DNA of 17,230 nucleotides from Pseudomonadota bacterium (GTDB lineage: Bacteria; Verrucomicrobiota; Verrucomicrobiia; Chthoniobacterales; UBA6821), in NCBI GenBank assembly GCA_009928265.1, contig RFPR01000037.1, positions 1 to 17,230 on the forward strand, read 5' to 3'. Shown here piece by piece: positions 13,985-17,230 of this stretch. A program made the position numbers and the translations under genes. The notes below the pieces were generated by a model. The model saw only the letters and a program-made list of their open reading frames with translations. It had not been told where the DNA came from and did not search any database. How positions within the stretch are numbered: position 1 is the first letter of the stretch; every line of letters begins with the position of its first letter.

Positions 13985-14371
13985 TCAGCCTTTGTAGACG
14001 CTGTCGGGGTTGAAGAGCGGCTGTTCCTCGGGCGGCAGGTCATTCCCCTGCTTGTCGAGCGGCGTGTAGAAGCAGCTGGCGAAGCCGGTGTGGCAGGCGC
14101 CACCTTCCTGCTCCACCTCGAACAGCAGCGTGTCGCGGTCGCAGTCGACAAACCAGCGCAGGATCTTCTGTGTGTGGCCGCTCGACTCGCCCTTTTTCCA
14201 GAGCTTCTTGCGGGAGCGGCTCCAGTAGTGCATGAAGCCGGTCTCGACGGAGTGCTTCAGGGAGTCCTCGTTCATCCAGGCCATCATGAGTACCCGGCCG
14301 CCGCGCTCCGCGGTCTCTTGAACGATCGCCGGGATGAGCCCCCGGTCATCAAATTTGAGGTTCAGCTGCAT
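13985..14371 (-). CDS. hisI: Phosphoribosyl-AMP cyclohydrolase
   Basis: HisI opens the adenine ring of phosphoribosyl-AMP, the third step of histidine synthesis. I chose the ATG at 14371, giving 128 residues, the size of stand-alone HisI; the open frame upstream has no family similarity and overlaps the divergent gene. The motifs are complete: MMAWMNEDSL (29-38), FMHYWSRSRKKLWKKGESSGH (46-66), the metal cluster DCDRD (76-80), and zinc cysteines Cys77, Cys93 and Cys100 in GGACHTGFASCFY. There is no HisE fusion. It is the first gene of the long minus-strand cluster and diverges from the roadblock-protein gene, sharing an 87-bp intergenic region that should hold both promoters. Confidence 0.95.
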   Translation of the reverse strand: MQLNLKFDDRGLIPAIVQETAERGGRVLMMAWMNEDSLKHSVETGFMHYWSRSRKKLWKKGESSGHTQKILRWFVDCDRDTLLFEVEQEGGACHTGFASCFYTPLDKQGNDLPPEEQPLFNPDSVYKG

Positions 14372-14458
14372 CGGAACATTTCGGAGCCGGAAAGCCCGCT
14401 GGGCAAGAAGATTCGCGATTGCGGGTCGGGTCCCGATGCGGAAGGATCGTGTGCTCCC
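14372..14458. promoter_or_regulatory. 87-bp divergent promoter region
   Basis: This is the only gap between hisI (minus) and the roadblock-domain gene (plus), so promoters for both directions should lie here. A purine-rich GGAAGGA (14440-14446) 12 bp before the plus-strand ATG could be its ribosome binding site, though the spacing is long. I cannot pick out convincing -35/-10 pairs by eye. Confidence 0.45.
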
Positions 14459-15625
14459 ATGGCACCCGTCACAACACCCCGCTACCGCTATCGCGAGGAG
14501 GCACCCGAGGTCATCTCGGTGCCGGCCGCCGAACTGGTCGCGCGCCTGCCCGAAGAGCTGCGCGGGGAATCTGGGGCTGAAGTCACCGATGGTCTCCTCA
14601 TCGACCTGCCTTGCTCCGAAATACTGCAAGGGAGCGTCCCCCGGATCAGCCTCGGCCGCCTCAGGGAGCTGGCATCTGGGCTGGTCCGCATCCCGGAGGG
14701 CCGAGATCAAGCCGAGAAGATCGCTCTGCCGCCCGGATGGATCGCCCGCCACTTCCGGATGGTGACCCGACGGGAGGAACTTCCTCTGGAGCCAGAGAAG
14801 GAGTCGTCCCCTGCCGCCATCGAGCTCCTTGCCATTGACCCGGTCGCCGAAACATCAAAGACAGACGGCCCCGAGAGGAAGGTGACGGTTCTGGATGTGG
14901 AACCTTTGGCTGGGCCGGGAGCAGAGACTGTCCGGGGAAACGAGGGACCATCGATCACAGCTTCCGAGGAACTCAAAGAAGAGCCTGTCGCCGCGCCCAA
15001 AAAGGGATTCTTTTCCTCCCTTCCGATGTTCCGCCGCACCGAGCCTGCTGAAAAAAGCCCTGTCACGGCGGCCGTTCCAATCCTCGAGCCTGCCAAGCCT
15101 GTCCAGGAAAAGCCTGCCCAAGAGGAATCCGTTCCTTCCGCGGGCAAGGAACTCTTTCCCTCCGCCCCCGTGCTCGAGCGTCTCTGGAAGCTCGACCCGC
15201 AGGATGAACTGCCCGAAGGCTCTGCCCTGCAGGCCCTCTTCATGACCGACGAGAAGCTCACGCTGGAGAAGGTCGTCTTGAAGGCTGGCGAACTCCCCGG
15301 CCTCGACGCCTGCGTGCTCGCCCATGGCGACCGAGTGATCTGCGCTTCCAAGGCCCCTGCAGGCACCGATCTCCGGACCCTCAGCGGTCAGGCAATGACG
15401 ATGCTCTCCCAGATCCGCGACTCCTCGGAGAAGATGGGTCTCGGCTCCGTCCCCGCCGTGACCCTCCATGCCGACCGGGGAGTTGTCAGCTTCCTTCACC
15501 GCGGGGAACTCTGTCTGCTCGTCCTGCACGGTGACCGGGGATTCGTGCCCGGCGTGCGAGAGCGGCTTCAGGAAATGCTCGGCCACCTTTCGGAGGCCCG
15601 GCCCGCATTGCCTCCGACTTCGTGA
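14459..15625 (+). CDS. Protein with C-terminal roadblock/LC7-like domain
   Basis: The ATG at 14459 gives 388 residues; an in-frame extension upstream would run across hisI and is rejected. Three regions are visible. Residues 1-100 are a compact domain with two similar strand-helix patterns (VISVPAAELVARLPEEL, LLIDLPCSEILQGSVPRISLGRLREL). Residues 105-235 are a Glu/Pro/Lys-rich, probably disordered linker. Residues about 262-382 resemble the roadblock/LC7 (MglB-like) fold, with LPGLDACVLAHGDRVICAS, a helix around 305-328, and GVVSFLHRGELCLLVLHGDRGFVPGVRERLQEML. Such proteins often regulate small Ras-like GTPases in polarity or motility, but no GTPase gene is present here. The gene is 52 bp upstream of dnaX on the same strand and may be cotranscribed with it. 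No signal peptide or membrane segment. Function unknown. Confidence 0.75.
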   Translation: MAPVTTPRYRYREEAPEVISVPAAELVARLPEELRGESGAEVTDGLLIDLPCSEILQGSVPRISLGRLRELASGLVRIPEGRDQAEKIALPPGWIARHFRMVTRREELPLEPEKESSPAAIELLAIDPVAETSKTDGPERKVTVLDVEPLAGPGAETVRGNEGPSITASEELKEEPVAAPKKGFFSSLPMFRRTEPAEKSPVTAAVPILEPAKPVQEKPAQEESVPSAGKELFPSAPVLERLWKLDPQDELPEGSALQALFMTDEKLTLEKVVLKAGELPGLDACVLAHGDRVICASKAPAGTDLRTLSGQAMTMLSQIRDSSEKMGLGSVPAVTLHADRGVVSFLHRGELCLLVLHGDRGFVPGVRERLQEMLGHLSEARPALPPTS

Positions 15626-15677
15626 GATTGCCTCACCCCTCGACTTTCCGATTCCCCACCCCTAGATTTTCGATCCC

Positions 15678-17230
15678 GTGAGCTACCGCGTCTTCGCCCG
15701 CAAATACCGTCCCCAGCGATTCGAGGAGGTCGTGGGCCAGGAGCACATTACCCGGACACTCCAGAACGCCATCACCGGCAAGCGCCTCGCCCAGGCCTAC
15801 CTCTTCGTGGGACCCCGTGGTGTCGGCAAGACCTCTTCCGCCCGCATCCTGGCCAAGGCCCTCAACTGCCTCGCCAACAAGGGGGAACCAACCGACAACC
15901 CGTGCGGAGTCTGCGATGCCTGCGTCGAGATCGCCGAGGGCCGCAGCCTCGACGTCATCGAGATCGACGGAGCAAGCAACAACAGCGTCGAGAGCGTCCG
16001 CACCCTGCGCGAGAATGCCGCCTACGCCCCCGCGCGCGGCCCCTACAAGGTCTACCTCATCGACGAGGTGCACATGCTTTCGACGGCGGCTTTCAATGCC
16101 CTGCTCAAGACGCTCGAGGAGCCGCCCGAGCATGTAAAGTTCCTCTTCGCCACGACCGAGGCGCAGAAAGTTCCCGCCACAATCCTGAGCCGCTGTCAGC
16201 GCTTCGATCTCCGTCGCCTCACGGCGGAACTGATCGCGGGACACCTTCTTCACATCGCCGAGAACGAGAAGATCGCACTCGATCCCGCCGCCGCTGCCGC
16301 CATCGCACGCGGAGCCGACGGGGCGATGCGCGATGCCGAGTCGATGCTCGATCAGGTGGTTGCTTTCTGCGGGAACACCATCACCTCCGCCGATGTGCAG
16401 AGCGTCTTCGGCTTTACGCCGCGCGAGACGGTCCTCGAGCTTGCCACGTCACTCCTCGCCCTCGACACGACCGGCGCTCTGGCCGTCGTCAAGGAACAGG
16501 CCGAGGCAGGCAAGGATCTCGCCCGCCTGCTTGGGGATCTAGTCGGTCTCCTCCGTGACATCCTGATCGGCAAGGTGCATCCCCCGCAAGAGCCCACCGA
16601 CGAGTCCCGACTTGGGGAATCCGTCACCCAGGAAAAGCTCCTCGTTTTGCTCGATCACTTCGGCGAGGCCGAGGGCCGCCTCCGTTGGGCAACCGACAAG
16701 AAGCTCCAACTCGATGTCGCCCTGATCAAAGGGGTGCATCTCCTCGAGGAGGCAAGTCTCAGCGACGTGCTCGACACGCTCACCGCGCTTCGCGGAGGCG
16801 CACCACTCCCCGAGCGTCCTGCGGCGCGCCCACCGGCTCCCCGTCCCGCGGCACCGGTCGCTACCCCGGCACCCTCACCAGCGCCGGCCCCCAAGGCGAC
16901 ACCCCTTCCGGCGGCTCCGATCCGGACCGAACCACCCAAAGCCGAACCACCCAAAGCCGAGTCGAAACCCGCACCGGTTGATTCCCCAGCTGAAGGCTCT
17001 TCCCAGAGCCTTGGTTCCCAGTCCCCAGCTCCCAACTCCCAACTCCCAGCTTCCAATTCCTCCGACCCTTGGCGGGACGTGGCGATGAAGCTGGCCGCCG
17101 ACTCGCCGCTGAAATTCGGCTGGGTCGAGGATGGGCGCTTCATCGAGCGGATCGGCAACGCCATCCTGGTGGAGTTTCCCCCGTCGCTGGAGCAGCAGAC
17201 GCAGACACTCTTCTGGCCTCAGGCGGTGAA
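15678..17230 (+). CDS. dnaX: DNA polymerase III subunit tau/gamma (3' end outside window)
   Basis: DnaX is the ATPase of the clamp loader that places the beta clamp on primed DNA. The frame starts with GTG at 15678 (SYRVFARKYRPQRFEEVVGQ) and stays open to the window end, giving 517 codons so far. The AAA+ module is complete: Walker A GPRGVGKT (45-52), four zinc cysteines Cys64, Cys76, Cys79 and Cys82, GASNNSVESVR (98-108), Walker B DEVH (129-132), sensor 1 FATTE (157-161) and the SRC finger (171-173). Domain III follows to about residue 370, then a Pro/Ala/Lys-rich linker (about 375-460) carrying a hairpin and heptamer repeats, and then the start of a C-terminal domain (DPWRDVAMKLAADSPLKFGWVEDGRF). 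I saw no A-rich slippery site. The preceding roadblock-protein gene ends 52 bp upstream. Confidence 0.96.
   Translation, partial: MSYRVFARKYRPQRFEEVVGQEHITRTLQNAITGKRLAQAYLFVGPRGVGKTSSARILAKALNCLANKGEPTDNPCGVCDACVEIAEGRSLDVIEIDGASNNSVESVRTLRENAAYAPARGPYKVYLIDEVHMLSTAAFNALLKTLEEPPEHVKFLFATTEAQKVPATILSRCQRFDLRRLTAELIAGHLLHIAENEKIALDPAAAAAIARGADGAMRDAESMLDQVVAFCGNTITSADVQSVFGFTPRETVLELATSLLALDTTGALAVVKEQAEAGKDLARLLGDLVGLLRDILIGKVHPPQEPTDESRLGESVTQEKLLVLLDHFGEAEGRLRWATDKKLQLDVALIKGVHLLEEASLSDVLDTLTALRGGAPLPERPAARPPAPRPAAPVATPAPSPAPAPKATPLPAAPIRTEPPKAEPPKAESKPAPVDSPAEGSSQSLGSQSPAPNSQLPASNSSDPWRDVAMKLAADSPLKFGWVEDGRFIERIGNAILVEFPPSLEQQTQTLFWPQAV
16993..17012. repeat. Perfect 8-bp hairpin inside the dnaX linker
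   Basis: AAGGCTCT (16993-17000) and AGAGCCTT (17005-17012) are perfect reverse complements around a TCCC loop. The element lies in the disordered linker of DnaX and directly abuts the heptamer repeats. It is translated in frame as part of EGSSQSLG, so it does not interrupt the gene. Confidence 0.7.
17014..17062 (+). repeat. Degenerate 7-bp tandem repeat in dnaX
   Basis: Seven consecutive 7-mers follow one pattern: GTTCCCA, GTCCCCA, GCTCCCA, ACTCCCA, ACTCCCA, GCTTCCA, ATTCCTC. The first six share xxTCCCA or a one-base variant; the last is more diverged. Because seven is not a multiple of three, the run codes for a low-complexity Ser/Gln/Pro/Asn stretch with a 7-residue period. It resembles the short tandem heptamer elements known from cyanobacterial genomes, here within an essential gene's linker. 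Confidence 0.7.

Noticed and set aside
13865..14458. In-frame extension of the roadblock-protein gene to 586 residues
   Set aside because: It runs antisense through hisI and the start of thyA and lacks any recognisable domain.
15633..16253. 206-codon open frame on the minus strand
   Set aside because: It is antisense to the conserved ATPase module of dnaX, which must be the coding strand.
16900..17100. Programmed frameshift site for a gamma form of DnaX
   Set aside because: No A-rich slippery heptamer is visible near the hairpin in the linker; the stem alone is not enough to call one.
1..17230. tRNA, rRNA, CRISPR arrays, insertion sequences or prophage genes
   Set aside because: I looked for cloverleaf-type palindromes, regular spaced repeats and transposase or integrase motifs and saw none; the repeats found are short and not array-like.

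Overview
The window is gene-dense, high-GC bacterial chromosome with no tRNA, rRNA, CRISPR or transposase that I can see. The tight gene packing, weak or absent Shine-Dalgarno sequences, frequent GTG starts, a roadblock/LC7-domain protein ahead of dnaX, and an EF-P with an Asn loop tip suggest a Verrucomicrobiota-like (PVC) bacterium. That assignment is inference from gene style; no rRNA is present to test it. KdsD (an enzyme for the LPS core sugar KDO) implies a Gram-negative envelope.

Left part (1-3480), mostly plus strand: a universal stress protein, a small secreted protein on the minus strand, then a probable operon kdsD - efp - membrane HExxH protein. A perfect 12-bp inverted repeat lies over the start codon of the small secreted protein, between it and kdsD.

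Middle part (3490-14371), all minus strand. In transcription order: hisI, thyA, dfrA, a 98-bp inverted repeat, a 1112-residue GH18-like/NodB deacetylase/GT2 synthase fusion, a secreted GH26-like glycosidase, hisD, folP, cdaA, a tiny CdaR-like membrane anchor, glmM. It mixes thymidylate/folate synthesis (thyA, dfrA, folP), histidine synthesis (hisI, hisD), an exopolysaccharide module (fusion synthase plus glycosidase, joined by a GTGA overlap) and the c-di-AMP/cell-wall module cdaA-cdaR-glmM. GlmM makes glucosamine-1-phosphate, the precursor of UDP-GlcNAc, which the polysaccharide synthase may use. CdaA makes c-di-AMP, and in Firmicutes CdaR and GlmM modulate it.

Right part (14459-17230), plus strand: a two-region protein with a C-terminal roadblock/LC7 domain, diverging from hisI, followed by dnaX (clamp-loader tau/gamma), which runs off the window. 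The dnaX linker carries a perfect hairpin and a run of degenerate 7-bp repeats.

Most unusual items: a 64-residue CdaR-like protein that lacks all YbbR domains and overlaps cdaA by 134 bp in another frame; the exopolysaccharide synthase-deacetylase-glycosidase pair; the hairpin over the secreted protein's start codon; the 98-bp inverted repeat; and the repeat-bearing dnaX linker. No stretch longer than 300 bases lacks a gene.
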